64,000 nt of DNA from positions 982,932 to 1,046,931 of the forward strand of contig NW_004450382.1 of the NCBI RefSeq assembly GCF_000321225.1, written 5' to 3'. Made by a program: the position numbers and the translations under genes. Positions within the stretch are counted from its first letter, which is position 1, and every line of letters begins with the position of its first letter. The notes under the pieces are model-generated. The model was given only the letters and a program-made list of their open reading frames with translations, was not told where the DNA came from and searched no databases. This document shows positions 12,901 through 27,900 of the stretch, piece after piece. The stretch comes from Odobenus rosmarus divergens. Its lineage: Eukaryota; Chordata; Mammalia; Carnivora; Odobenidae.

Positions 12901-15900
12901 GGAAGACTTTGTAAGTATGAAGGTTTAAATGTGTGGTTAAAACCTAACAAATAATGCCGTAAATAGAAGACCTTGTTAATGAGAGGTTTGAAGAAATTAC
13001 TAAAAAGGAAGTCCCTAAGTTTAGATTTTTACTGTTTTTAGAGGGAAAAGTTGATTAGTATGAAGATAATGACCAAAATTCCTATGTAACTTTTAGCAAA
13101 TCTTCATGTTTTTCATCTTTAAGCTTTTGAAACTTCTAAAAAAATTCTTAATTTCCTTTAAGCTTTATAAGGTTCAACATTCAAAATTTGATACTCAAAT
13201 TATATAAAAATGTGGTCTTGCATGTTGAATTGTCTTTCTCCAACTATCATAAGAGGTTTTTTCTCTTCATTTTTTCCTCTTATATAAAATAATTGTGATG
13301 TTATAAATATGCAGTTGGGAGTATTTAAGTTGTTGGGAGTATTAAGTTAAGTAAAACTTTGCCGTTGTGTATTGAATTATATGCCTTTTGGCTTCTCAAC
13401 CTAAAGTAGAGTTTTTAGTTCACCTTAAAAAAAGTTTACTGTATTTAACAGACATATCCAAGTTATTATCATTTTAATATGTAATTGATATCTTTAAATT
13501 ATTAGTTTGCATTATTTTTGGTACTAGATCTTGAAGATCCTTTGTGTATTCTAGACTTGTTTGTAGCATAATCTCAGTATAAATTAGCCACTTTCTGAGT
13601 GCTCAACAACTACATATAGCTAGTGGCTACTAGTGCAGCTCTAGTTATTTTTAAAAGTAGCGCATTAAATTAGCCAATCATTTCTGTGATGGCCATTTTA
13701 ATATATTAATGAAGCCAACTGAATAAGAATCAGATTGAGGCATCAGCTCCTCTTCTCCTAAGTCTAGCAAATGTTCTGGGATCCTTTAAATGTTATTTTT
13801 TAATGTAAATTCCTAACCCCCGAGCACCTATCCTTCAAAACTTTTTTAGTGGAAAGGTTTATACTGCCCCGACATACTGAATATTGTCCAGAATGTTCTA
13901 AATATGCAGTGGTCCAGAACTTACTATGACACTAAATTATAACTTTCATTATTTATTCAATAAACTTAGCACATTTAAGAAAGACCAGTGGGAATAATTA
14001 ACAAAATCTGTGTTGCTCATCACACTTTGGGAACTTGGTTAAAATCCTTGATCAAACCAGCAACAACAAAAAAGTTTAATTGTATTCCTAGGAGTCTCTT
14101 TTTGTATTTTATTCCATCTAAGTAAATTAACCCACTGTAATGATAATTTATATATGATATGAATGTTTATCTAAAAGTATATTTTGCATTGTGACCAAAG
14201 CCAGCTGAGCATATAGTAGTTTATTTGGGTCTCTTTATTAGTTTTGGTTTCTTATGTGCTTTGGTAAAAAAGAGATTGTAGCAAACAAGAAGTAGTGTTG
14301 GGTAAAGTGGAAGTTGCTTTTTTTTTTTAAGAGTGCCTTTTGAATAGGTTCTATACTACTGATTGGCAGAATTTTATAAGAAGGCCCATTATCAGTTCTG
14401 TGGCATTCCCAGTGGGAAATAAATCGACAACAGAAAGAAAAATGTGAAAGTAGCACTATCTATGCCTGCTGAGTGATTTAAGTGAAAGTTTGCTGTCAGT
14501 TAAACCTGAACCAGGTCAATAAGGGCAAATTAATACTGCATTTATGTTTTAAAATATCTTAAGTGTCCATAAAAGTATGTACATGAAAGGAGAAAAATGG
14601 TCAGGTATGCACTTGAGCAAATTAAAGCTTCCCTAATCCTGCTCTCTTCACTTCCTCCAGAGGTAATCGCCATCTTGACTTCAGGGCTTTATCATGTTTT
14701 TGGTAAACTTTTATTACATGTATGTATGCATAAACAATCTATAATATATCATTTTCCTTGATTTTGATGTTTATATGGATAATATTGTAGTTCTCTTTTA
14801 TTTGCTTAAAATTGTTTTGAGATTTATCTGTATTTGATATATATGGGTATAGACCAGTGGTTCTCAACCAGGAGCAAATTTGGCCCCCCCACACATTTGT
14901 CAATATCTAGGGAAGTTATGGTTGTCACAGCTGGAGATGGTGCTATTGACATCTAGTATCTGGAGATCAGGGGTGTTGCTAAACATCGTACAATGCACAG
15001 GACAGCCCCATAACAAAGAATTACCTAGCCCCCAATGGCAGGATTACCATGATTGAGAAACCGTGCGTTAAATCTTTTTCACTATTACATAATATTCTAT
15101 TGTGTGAATATACTGCATTCATTTCTCCATTTTCCTGTTGACAGACATTTAGTTTGTAAAAGATCATGGTTTGGAGGACAAATCTAAAGAATTGGAACTG
15201 AGGTAACTAGAGAAGGAAGAGTCAAAAATTTCTATTTTGATTTAAAGCAAATTGATGAATAATAAGTAATTTGAAAAGGAAAAACAGGGGCGCCTGGGTG
15301 GCTCAGTTGGTTAAGCGACTGCCTTCGGCTCAGGTCATGATCCTGGAGTCCCGGGATCGAGTCCCGCATCGGGCTCCCTGCTCGGCGGGGAGTCTGCTTC
15401 TCCCTCTGACCCTCCCCCCTCTCATGTGCTCTCTCTCTCTCTTATTCTCGCTCTCTCAAATAAATAAATAAAATCTTAAAAAAAAAAAAAAGGAAAAACA
15501 GGACATAATTGAAGGGAGAAAATAACGAATTCTTCATATCCAAAGGATGGGTGAGATCTAGAGATGTGCTTATGGAAATAAAGATAATAGTTGAGGTTGG
15601 TGGACAGATAAGAATCACCTAAGGAGAGTGATATATTCAGAGAGGGGGCTAGAACCTGTGGAAATAGCAGTAAGGAGGCTGGGTAATGGTTGAAGAAGAA
15701 AGGGGTATGTGAAGAAAGAGTAGTTAACCAAAAAATAGCAAAATCAAGGTATTTTGGGGACAAATCATTTACAGTGAATTTTCTATATTTTCTATACTGT
15801 ACAGTGTATAATTAGAAAGTTATTTTCTGTTTTAAAATGGTAATAGTTTGATGTAATAAACAGACTTATAGTTATCTTGGACAAGTTAAACAGTCCTAAT

Positions 15901-18900
15901 TTTTACATAGATAGTAATGTTTACCTTGCAGTGTTACAGTAAAGGATAAAGATCACCTAGATTGAAATTAACTGGGGGCATCTATCTGGCTCAGTTGGTA
16001 GAGCCATGTGAGTCATCTCAGGGTCATGAGTTCAAGCCCCACACTGGGTGTAGAATTTACTTTTTAAAAAATTCAGTTGTATTTTTAGGTGCCAGCAGTA
16101 AGCAATTGGTAAATGAAGTTTTATAAAATGCTTTTAGTAAAGCCAAAAAACCTTTTAAAACTGCTTAGGAGTAAAATGTTTAGGAATAAATTTAACCAAA
16201 GATGTGAAAGACCTCTATACTGATCCATAAGATATTGCCAAGAGAAATTAAAAATCTAAATAAAAGATATCATTGTGAATGGGAGGCTTTGAATTAGAAT
16301 GACTCAACATGGTTAGGACATCAGTTCTACAGATTCTGCACAACACCAACCAGCATGTGTTCTTATAGAAATGGACTGGGTTATTCTAAAATTTTTATTG
16401 AAATACAAAGACCGTAGAATACCCAAAGTGATCTTGAAAAAGAACAGAATTGGAGGACTTATACTACCTAACTTGAAGACTTAGTACAAAACTGTAATAA
16501 TAATCGGGCGCCTGGGTGGCTCAGATGGTTAAGCGTCTGCCTTCGGCTCAGGTCATGATCCCGGGGTCCTGGGATCGAGTCCCGCATCGGGCTCCCTGCT
16601 CCTTGGGAGCCTGCTTCTCCCTCTGCCTCTCTCTTTCTGTCTCTCTCTGTCTCTCATGAATAAATAAATAAATAAAATCTTTAAAAAAAAAACTGTAATA
16701 ATCAAGATGTTACATTATTATAAGGATAACTAATAGTGGAGCAGAATAGAGAGTTCAGAAATAAACCTACATTTATATAGTCATTTGATTTTCAAAAGAT
16801 AACTAAAGCAGACCAATAGAGAAATATGTTTTTAACAAATGGTACCAGAATAACTGTGTGTATATATAGAGATAATGAGAGTATATATATATATATATCT
16901 ATCCTCTCCCCCTACCTCATAGCATACCAAAAAAAAAAATGAATTTGAGAGGAATTATAGACCCAAATGTAAGGCCTAAAACTATAAAGCTTCTAGAAGA
17001 AAATTTGGGGGAATGTCTTTATGGCTTAGAGGATAGAAAAAGATTTCTTTGGACACAGCAATAACCTTACAGGAAAACATTGATAAATTGAATTTCATCA
17101 AAATTTAAAACACCTGCTTATCTCACAGACTCAAAGAAAATAGTGAAAAGGTTTATAAAGCATATATGTGAGGGGCACCTGGGTGGCTCAGTCAGTGAAG
17201 CGTCTGCCTTCGACACAGGTCATGATCCCAGGATCCTGGGATGGAGCCCCACATCGGGCTCCTTGCTCAGCGGGGAGTCTGCTTCTCCCTCTCCCCCTGT
17301 TTCTCCCCTCTGCTCATGCCCATACTCTCTCTCTCAAATAAATACGTAAAATCTTTTTTTTTTTTAAGATTTTATTTATTTATTTGACAGAGAGACAGCG
17401 AGAGAGGGAACACAAGCAGGGGGAGTAGGAGAGGGAGAGGCAGGCTTCCCACCGAGCAAGGAACCTAATACGGGGCTCAATCCCAGGACCCCTGGACCAT
17501 GACTTGAGCTGAAGGCAGACACTTAATGACTGAGCCACCCAGGCACCCCATAAATAAAATCTTTTAAAAAAAATATATATATGTGTGTGTATATATATAT
17601 ATAAAGCATATATATGAAAAGAGACTTGTATCCATAATATAAATAACTCCTAGAACTCAATAATAAAAAAACAACTGAATATATATTTTTCATTTCTTTC
17701 TTTTTGAGAAAGAGAAGCGAGTGAGGGGTGTGCAGAGGGAGAGCAAGAGAGAGAATCTCAGGTAGGCTCCATGCCCAGTGCTGAGCTGTTGAAACTCGGG
17801 GGCTGAATCTCAAATCCCTGAGATTAGGATCTGAGCTGAAATCAGGAGTCAGACACTTAACCACCTGTGCCACCCAGGCACCCCTCTTTCTTTCTTTCTT
17901 TTTTTTTTTAAGTTTATTTATTTAGGGTGCTTGGGTGGCACAGTCGGTTGAGCATGGGACTCTTGGTTCCAGCTTGGGTTGTGATCTCAGGGTCATGAGA
18001 TGGAGCCCCGCGTTGGGCTCCGCGCTGAGTGAGGAGTCTGCTTTGAACTCTCTCTCCCTCTCTGGGCCTCACCACCCCCACCCCACCCCACCCCCGGACT
18101 CCCACACACACACTTTTTCTAAAAAAAAATAAATCTTAAAGTTTATTTAAGTAATTTCTACACCTATTGTGGGGCTCAAACAACCCTGAGATCAAGTTGC
18201 ATGTTCTTCCAACTAAGCCAGCCAGGTACCCTGACAACTCAGTATTTTTTCTTTTTTTAAGATTTTATTTATTTGGCAGAGAGATAGCACAAGTAGGTAG
18301 AGAGGCAGGCAGAGGGAGAAGCAGGCTCCCCACTGAGCAGGGAACCTGATGCAGGACTCGATCCCAGGACCCTGGGATCGTGACCTGAGCCAAAGGCAGT
18401 CGCTTAACCAGCTGAGCCACCCAGGCGCCCGCAACAACTCAGTATTTTTAAAAATGAGCAAGATTTGAACAGATTCTTCACAATGAAAGTTACACAAATG
18501 GCCAGTAGTCACATGAAAAAAGATCAGTGTCATTAGTCACAAGGGAAATGTGGAAATTCAGATTATGAGATACTGCTACCCATTCACCAAATGGCTAAAA
18601 TATATGTCTGAAAACACTAATTTGGTGACATTTTCGAGCATTTGGAACTCTCGTATATTGTAGGAACATGAAGTAGTACAACCATTTTGGGAAAAGGTGT
18701 GTGGCAAATTTTTGTATAAACTAAACGTAAACCTGTCCTGTGACCCAGCACTTTTAGATATTTACTCAAGAGAAACAAAGGTATATGGGCATTTATTACA
18801 ATTTTATTCATAAAAGCCCCAAACTGGAAACAGTTTAAATGTCTTTTGACACAAGAACAGAAAACTTGTGGGTATAATAATGAAATGGACTACATAAATT

Positions 18901-21900
18901 CATTAATAAAAAGGAGTGACTAATAAAACAACACAGTGAATTTCAGGGAAGCCTTACGCAAAATGGTGCATACTGTCTGATTTTGTTTGTGTGCTATCCT
19001 AGAATAAGCAAATAATCTATGGTGGGAAAGAAAGAGCAGTGCTTGCCTATGTGGAGTGGGGATTGTCTGGGAAAGGACATGAGGGAACTTTCTGGATGCG
19101 GTAGGTAATTTTTGTTTTTAGAGAGGTTGAAGAGTTATAAACATTTTTCAAAACTCATGGAATGGTATACTTAGTATATGTGCATATCATTTTATGTAAA
19201 TTTTATTTTATTAAAAAATAGGTTAACATCACCAGTCATGGTGGAAATTGATAAAATAAACCTCCTGATGTGATGCACTGAGGATGCAACCTCATTTCTG
19301 TAAATTCCTTCCAGCAATGCATAGCCTGAATCTGCCCATGAGAAACTATCATACAAACTCAAGTTGAAGTTTCTACTATAAAGAATTATAAAAGATTCTA
19401 CAAAAGAACTAGCCTCTACTCTTTAAAAATGTTGTCATGGGGGGTGCCTGGGTGGCTCAGATGGTTAAGCATCTGCCTTCAGCTCAGGTCATGATCTCCA
19501 GGTCCTGGGATCAAGCCCGGCATAGGGTTCCCAGCTCTGTGGGTAGTCTGCTTCTCCCTCTCCCTCTGCCTCTCCCCATTCTTCTGCTCTTTCTCTCAAA
19601 TAAATAAAATCTTTAAAAAATAAAAATGTTGTCCTGAAAGAAAAAGTTCCAGATTAAAGACAACTGAAGGAAGCCTGTGAGGAACACCTCACTGGCTCAG
19701 TCAGTGGGACTCTTGACCTCAAGATCGTGAGTGAGTTCAAGCCCCATGTTGGGCGTGGAGGCTACTCAAAAAAAAAAAAAGGCAGAATGCAATCCTTTGG
19801 AGACGATGAGAAAACACTGTACATTTAAAAATTGTTGTTTTGCTATAAAACTAATCAGTGTTATAGTTTGAATAAGTGTTACAGATTAGATAGTATTTAT
19901 TGATGTTAATTGCCTGATTTTTACAGTTGCACTGTGATTATGTTAAGAATGCATTTTTAAAGAAATACATAACTAAGTATTTAAGGATGAATGGTTTAGG
20001 TTGCAAATGGTTCAGGAAAAAATATATTTAGAGAGAATGTTGGAGCAAATGGTGTAAAATGTTGACGTGAGAATCTAGACATTGTGTAGGATGTACAGAA
20101 ACTTTATTTTTTTTAAAGATTTTATTTATTTGACAGAGTGAGAGAGCACAAGCAGGGGGGGCGCAGAGGGAGAAGTAGGCTCCCCGCTAAGCAGGGAGCC
20201 CGATGCAGGACTCCATCCCAGGAGTCTGGGACCATGAGCTGAGCCGAAGGTAGATGCTTAACCGACTGAGCCACCCAGGTACCCCAGAAAGTGGGGGTTT
20301 TTTGCAACTTTGTTGTAAGAATGAAATAATTTCTGGGGCACCTGGGCAGCTCGGATGGTTAAGCATCTTGCCTTCGGCTCAGGTCATGATCTCTAGGTCC
20401 TGGGATCAAGCCCCACATCTGGCTCCCTGCTCAGTGGGGAGCCTGCTTCTCCCTCTCCCTCTGCCTCTCCCCTTGCTTGTACTCTCTCTGTCTCTCTCTC
20501 AAATGAATAAAATCTTTTTAAAAAATGAAATTACTTCAAAATAATAAGAAAGAACAGAGAGAGGGGCACCTGAGTGCCTCAGTTGGTTAAGCTTCCAATT
20601 CTTGATTTCAGCTCAGGTCTTGATTTCAGCTCAGGTCTTGATCTCAGGGTCGTGAGTTCGAGCCCTGCATTGGGCTCTACCACAGGGTGTGGAGCCTACT
20701 TTAAAAAAATATTTGTTTAAAAAAAAGAGAGCACAGAGCAACTGGTATTGAAGAACCAAAAAAAGAAAAATAAATCCATGGACGTTATTTACAACAAAAT
20801 AAAGTGAGGTGTCATACGTAGGAACAAACTACCAAAAACTGTAATACCTGGGTAGTGATAGCATTTGTGGAGGAGAAATTGAAGGAAGCAACAGGACATC
20901 TGGCAGTACCAAAAGAGCCAGCAGTTCTTTCTAGATAGCTTAGAGGGTGTGTTTGAGAACAGCTAGAAATAGTAGGAGTGGTTTTATGAAACTAGTCAGT
21001 CAATACAGAAGTTCTGGAATGATGTATGAAGGGTCTGGCTGGATCAATCAAGAGAGAGAAACCACACAGTAATTTGTACAGGGAAAGTACAGGATTGGGG
21101 TAATGAGCAGTTGGCTATATGAGGGACAGCCAATAACCCTAGGGCTAAGATAGAGTTTGTTAGAAAGGGCTTAGTGGTGGCTCACTGAATGACAGAACAG
21201 TTGCTCGACTGCTTCCAGGGAACATGCTGAAAATCTGCCCTCTTGAATACCTGGTAGAGCTGTTCAGATATCACTCTGCTACAAAACCACTCAAGTCAAA
21301 GCTCACTTGCACTTGAGAACCTGGCTTAGCAGGAATGGGAGCCTGCTGAGTAATAAGCACATTGGAACAAGAGGCAAAAATCTTTTTTTTGCTCTCTACT
21401 GACAAAAAAGTTAACCTGCCAACTGGCAAAAGAAAAAATTTTAAGTGCCCAGACACATTTACACAGAGCAGTCAGAAAGGACGACTTTGGAACTAAGAAG
21501 TAATAAGTTGATAAACAGCACTGAGTACTATCACTGTTTATGTTAACCAGCCAATATATTGCCCTTCTAGAACGTAGACCCTCACTGAACACAACACAAT
21601 TGGAAATAGGATCCAGATTGAGTTGTGGAGGTGGAAACAATAGAGACAAAGGAAAGAGAAGGTTCAGATAAAAGGGAGGGAGGAAGGTAGGGATGACATC
21701 CAGGACATGAAAGAAACTAAGCCACCATATTTTTGAACACTATGAAAACAACAGAAGAGGGGCGCCTGGGTGGCTCAGTTGTTAGGCGTCTGCCTTCGGC
21801 TCAGGTCATGATCTCAGGGTCCTGGGATCGAGCCCCGCATCGGGCTCCTTGCTTAGCAGGAGGCCTGCTTCTCCCTCTCCCACTCCCCCTGCTTGTGTTC

Positions 21901-24900
21901 CCTCTCCCACCTTGTCTCTCTCTGTCAAATAAATAAAATCTTTAAAAGAAAAAAAAAAACAGAAGAGAGCGCTCTAAAGCTTGATGTCAGGAAAACTGTC
22001 TTGACCCACATTCACAAAAACAATCATATGTAAATGAACATAAAGGATCAAGAGAATAAGGAATAGAATAACATCCTCACAGACGGTGCAAAGTATACAG
22101 ATAACCATTTTAAAATTTATTACTACGGTGTTACTACTTTAAAGTTTAAATGATACTAAGGGGCGCCTGGGTGGCTCAGTTGGTTAAGCGTCTGCCTTCG
22201 GCTCAGGTAATGATCCCAGGGTCCTGGGATCGAGCCCCACATCGGGCTCCTTGCTCAGCAGGAAGCCTGCTCCCCCTGCTTGTGCTCTCTCGCCCTCTCT
22301 GTCAAATAAATAAATAAAATCTAAAAAAAAAAAAAAAAGGAACATGAGAATAATCTGGTTTTTTTTAAGAATTAGAAGAGGACAAAATTTTTTTTTTAAT
22401 TTTATTAGAATGAAGAGGGGTGGGGGAAACAGAGGGAGAGGGACAAGCAGACTGTGCTGAGTGTAGAGCCCAATGTGGGGCTCGATCCCATGACCCTGAG
22501 ATCATGATGACCTGAGCCAAAATCAAGTCGGACACTTAACCAACTGAGCCGCCCAGGTACCCCAGAAGAGGAAATTTTTAAGTGAGGAAGAAACAGATTA
22601 AAAGAGTTCAGGGAGGCAAAGTCAGTTAAGTGTCTGACTTGGTTTCCGCTCAGGTCATGATCTCAGGGTCATGGGATCAAAACCCCAAGTGAGGCTCTGC
22701 GTTCAGCAGGGGAGTCTGCTTGGGATTCTCTCTCTCCCTCTCCCCATACCCCTCTCTACCTTGTGTGTGTGTGTTCTCTTCCTCTCTCTCTCAAATCTTT
22801 TTTTTTTTAAGTTAGAATTGAGGGGTTCATGGCTGGCTCATGACTCTTGGTCTCAGGGTCGTGAGTTCAAGCCCCACATTGAGGGTAGAGTTCACTTAAT
22901 AATTTTTTTAATGTATCATTATTGTAAAAAATAATAGATTCAAGTGAAAAAAGAATACCCTTTGAGCATCAAGTCCCAGTGACTATAAGAGAAAGAATCA
23001 GACATTGACAAAGTTTTATAATAGAAGTCAATGGAATAACAATTACAGTACTCAGAATGTTAGCCAAAGATTTTATACCCTATCACCCTTCAGTTATAAA
23101 AGTGGGTGGCTCAGTCAGTTGGGTTGCTGACTTTTTTCTTTTTTTTTCAAGATTCTATTTATTTGACAGAGAGACACAGCGAGAGAGGGAACACAAGCAG
23201 GGGGAGTGGGAAAGGGAGGAGCAGGCTTCCCACGGAGCAGGGAGCCCGATGTGGGGCTCCATCCCAGGACCCTGGGATCATGACCTGAGCTGAAGGCAGA
23301 TGCTTAACCATCTGAGCCACGCAGGCGCCCCTCTCTTGTGTTTCTTCTTGTTTAGTCTCCCTTTTTCTCAAATTTTTAATTACTCCTTTCCTGATTTCTA
23401 GCACCTTGAGTTGAGATAGCACGTTCTAGCACGTTGAGCAGATGCTCAGCGACTGAGCCACCCAGGCGCCCTGGGCTGCCGTCTCTTGATTCCAGCTCAG
23501 GTCATGATCTCAGGGTTGTGAGATCAAGCCCCCCATCAGGCTCCGTGCTCAGCGGGGAGTCCACTTGAGATTCTCTCCCTCTCCCTCTGCCCCTCCCCCC
23601 ACTCAGGCTCTCTTTCTCTCTAGAAATGAATAAATAAATCTTTTAAAAAATAAATGTCACAAATACCAATGTGTAAGGACTTGGAATATTGTTCCCAAGA
23701 CTTTTCCTGAGGGAAGTACTAGACTAGAAGCTGCAGACAGTGAAACTAACCAGAAAAATATAAAGGAAGAGTGGTAAATACTAAATATATGGTTAACTAT
23801 AGAACTAAAAGAGTTAAAAAGAGAGTTTAGCATGTAATAGCTATGGGCTCTGACAGTCTAGAAAAAGCATAACTTCTTAATGGGAGAATGGGGAGAGCCT
23901 GTAAAAAATAACATTTTATTAGTCATATTGGTGGTGTAATGTTGTTATTGTTACTCTGATACTGTTGTATGCAGTATGGGATAAAGTGATTGAATATGAT
24001 ATTCTATACCTTTATCCTTGAATATCAGGATTCTTGGCATAGAAAAAAGGAAGTATGGATACAAGATGCCTGGTAAAAACTCAAGTTTCTCAGTATGAGT
24101 TAGAAATATCAATAAGAGGTCATGATATATTTTATCTTTGAAAATAAATATATATTTGCAGATTCTGTCCACTGAAAAGATCTAAGAACAGTGACCACCC
24201 CCTTAGCAATTGGCATCCCTAGTGCCCAGATTGTGGTCTTGAAACACCGTTTCTGGACAGGATATTTGTAGGATAAGCTTGGAATATTTTGTCATACTAC
24301 ATAGCAAAGAAGTAATTAAAGACTACTACGGTTGTATGAAAAGGATTCAGAAGCCAAATTGTTGAAGAGGTTCCCACTGGCCAAATACAGATGTTTCATG
24401 CATCAAAGATATTAACTGATTAAATTTGTGAGTTCATAGTGATACCTCACCTTAGAAACAAGCATGTAGTCTACCTTTCCCTATGAATTGTACCACTAAG
24501 TCACCAAATAAATGAGAGGAAGTTCCTTTTTATGGAAGTGTACTAGCTAATAGAGAAGGAATGATAAAACTGGAAGATCATCATTTTGCATCTTTTAGTG
24601 AGTTAATAGTTTTAGGCCATGAGCATTTATATCTCTGCGGGAAGCCTGCTTCTCCCTCTCCCACTCCCCCTGCTTGTGTTCTCTCTCTCACTGTGTCTCT
24701 CTCTGTCAAATAAATAAAATCTTCAGGGGGCACCTGGGTGGCTCAGTCGTTAAGCGTCTGCCTTCGGCTCAGGTCATGGTCCCGGAAGTATGGATAAGAG
24801 GACCCCGGCCGGGGTCCTGGGATCGAGCCCCGCATCGGGCTCCCTGCTTAGCAGGAAGCCTGCTTCTCCCTCTCCCACTCCCCCTGCTTGTGTCCCCTCT

Positions 24901-27900
24901 CTTGCGTTCTCTCTCTTTCTGTCAAATAAATAAATAAAATATTAAATAAAATCCTCAAAAAAATTTTTAAAAATATTTCTGGTTTGGCAGGTAATATTCT
25001 GTTGGCTTAAACTGAGTGAACTGAGTGGTGATTACAAGAATTTTTGCCCATTTGTTTTATGCAGGTTTTTTTTATCTGTATTATATTTTACTATTTTTAA
25101 AAATCAGTGGAAAGAAATAGAAGATACCATATAAACAGGGGCAGTATCTCTGAAAACCCTGAATAGAATGTGACTAAGAACACAGCCTATTACAACAAGA
25201 AAATACAGCTTTTATCCATGGGGCCTCCCTCTACCTATACTTTTCCATCAAGAGGAATGTATTTATCGGTCCTTCATATTTTGTCCCTAACTTTTCCATT
25301 TACATGGTGAGTGGTTCTTCAGTATGTATCTGTGCTTGTTCTATATTTGCGGTTCTCACCTTGATGGATTGAAAATACACACCTGTTGGGGCCCATCCCT
25401 AGACATTGTGATTCAGAAGCTCCGTAATGGAGTCTGGGCATCTTTCTGTTGTTTGTTTAATGTTCTATGGGTAATTGTGCTGAAAAGCCATTTTCCTACT
25501 CTGTTACCATATTGTAAAATTAGGGCTTGGACACCAGTGTCATACCACACCTCTAGTTGTTAAGTCCAGTTTATTGCTCTTAATACTTTTCCATCCTTCC
25601 CCTCATCTCTTTCTCTCTCCCTGTTACCTTCATTATTCTCCCTAACTATGGAATTGGTCTCCTCTAATGGTCTCCTAGTTGATGTTTAAGCCTCTCAGAT
25701 ACATCCTTCAAGCTGCACCAGACTGTTATAAACTTAATGATTATGGATTATGTTTACTGCATGAGAAATGATCTTCAGTACCTACAGAATAAAATTTAGT
25801 CTCCCTAAAAAATCTGGCTCTTGCCCTACTTTGCTAGACATCTCTTTGACCACAGAAAGGTCCCCTCCTTCCCTAGTACTAATCATTCTGAACTTGGCGT
25901 ACATACCCTATCGGAAGATGCGAACTTGCCCATTTAGTCTGTTTATTTAAAAAAAATTTTTTGGGGGGCGCCTGGGTGGCTCAGTTGGTTAGGCGACTGC
26001 CTTCGGCTCAGGTCATGATCCTGGAGTCCCGGGATCGAGTCCCACATCGGGCTCCCTGCTCAGCGGGGAGCCTGCTTCTACCTCTGACCCTCTTCCCTCT
26101 CGTGCTCTCTATCTCTCATTCTCTCTCTCAAATAAATGGATAAAATCTTTAAAAAAAAAATAAAAATTTTTTTAATCCTCTTATGTTAAAGGGAATGAAA
26201 CCCAAGAGAGCCTAAGATTAATATAAGATCTATTGATTTAGCATTTCAGTATTTTCTGCTTGCTTGTTGATTCTGAATACAGCGTTAAATATGTGCTGCT
26301 GATAAATAATTATTAGATAGGTTCCACGGTGATGACTACTTTGTGAAAAGTGCCAAAATGATAAGCTTTCTCTGTCAACCATTTATATCCCTTTTTTCCT
26401 AGCCTTCTTTGAATCCAGAAGCTGGCAAACAGAATCAGCCATGCAGACCTATTGGGACCCCTTCTGGAGTGTGGGGTACGTAGATTTGCCATTTTAAAGG
26501 CACAACTTTAAATTTTTCTTAGCATGGAAAGAAGCAAAAATTCTTTATCTCTTTTTTGGTTTCTTTTTTTCTCATCTCATCCATTTGCACATGGTAACTA
26601 ACACCTATTGTCTCTTTACTCTGCCCAGCCAAAATACCCCTGAAATGTAATGGTAGTAGAGTCATAATACAGATAATGGAGAGCTTGTAAAGCCCTGAAT
26701 TTGAAAGCAGATTTTAAGCAAAGGGAGAATTATCTAAAGCTTATGAGAAGTAATGTTTAATTAACATCACTAATTCATTTATAACAAAGTGAATTTTTTG
26801 TGTTATAACTGTCTCTTAAATATTTGGTAGGCAAATATAACGGTATTTTCTAAGCATTCTTTCATATTAGTAGATAGTCTTCTAAAGTGTTCTTTGAAAG
26901 GCTGTATAATACCACATCCTGTAGACGACTTTGTTCAGCCAGGTTCCAGTTGTTGAGGGTTTTTTTGTTTAAGGGTGTTGGGGGGCAGGTTTGGCAGTTA
27001 CAAATGTTGCTTGTTGTAGAGGGCAAGGTGAAAACGTAAATACACACAATTATGTGTACATGTTGGGAATAACTAGCCTTATAAAAAAATTAAAAGACAA
27101 ATCAGTGTATTTCTTAAAACCTGATCTGTAGTTTTGGAATCGTTGGCATTTACAAATGAGACTCTCTAGTCCCTACATTAATTCAGTAGTTAGGCATCTT
27201 ATTGGGAAGGCTTTAATATATCTAAATACTGGTTTTGGATCTTGAATTATAGGATTAAAGGTGTTTGTTGTACCGTTTCCCCTTTGTTAATAGTGTAAGG
27301 CTTTGCTCCACTTTGCCTTATCAGAAGGTCCCAGGGTAGCCTCCTTTCCCCAATTTCCACATCTCTCTCCACTCCCATGCTGACAGGAACTGCCATACTT
27401 GGATATATTCTTGATTGGTGTGTGCCTGAGTGATCACACCATATACTAGACAAGTTATGCCCCTGAAGGACTACTAACACCTTTGGGCTTCCGGGTTGAT
27501 TTATGAATTTAGCTTCATATGCGGCCTTTTTCCTATAATTCCCAAATAGTGTCATTTTTGAGAATATCTGTTAAGTGCACACCAAGAAATGTTTGTTCCT
27601 CAGTTTCACCTGTCCGCTCTTTTTTGAAAGTGAGGACTTCGTATAAACTGTGCTACGTATTAACCAATATTTGACATTCTTTTGTCTCTTCACTATTGTA
27701 TTTCACAGAAAACCCACCTAGTGCCAAGCAACCCTCCAAAATGCTAGTCATCAAAAAAGTTTCCAAAGAAGATCCTTCTGCTGCCTTCTCCGCTGCATTC
27801 ACCTCACCAGGATCTCACCATGCAAATGGGAACAAATCATCAACCCTGGTTCCAAGTGTCTATAAGAACCTGGTTCCTAAGCCTGTGCCACCTCCTTCCA

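Larger units (their letters stand above)
16080..19235 (+). mobile_element. Old L1 3' part (L1M-like), sense, broken by SINEs
   Basis: Pieces at about 16150-16505, 16700-17170, 17610-17690 and 18440-19235 follow in L1 ORF2-to-3' UTR order (for example GCCTAAAACTATAAAGCTTC, ACTTGTATCCATAATATAAA, TGACCCAGCACTTTTAGATA). The gaps are filled by younger insertions. Heavily mutated. Confidence 0.85.

Noticed and set aside
12911..12928. Extension of GPBP1L1 exon 3 into VSMKV and stop.
   Set aside because: The GTAAGT donor at 12911 and the in-phase match PSLNPEAGKQ at 26403 show normal splicing.
15973..16072. tRNA gene suggested by an A-box/B-box-like pattern in the SINE heads.
   Set aside because: The heads lack a foldable acceptor stem and continue into SINE bodies; they are tRNA-derived SINEs.
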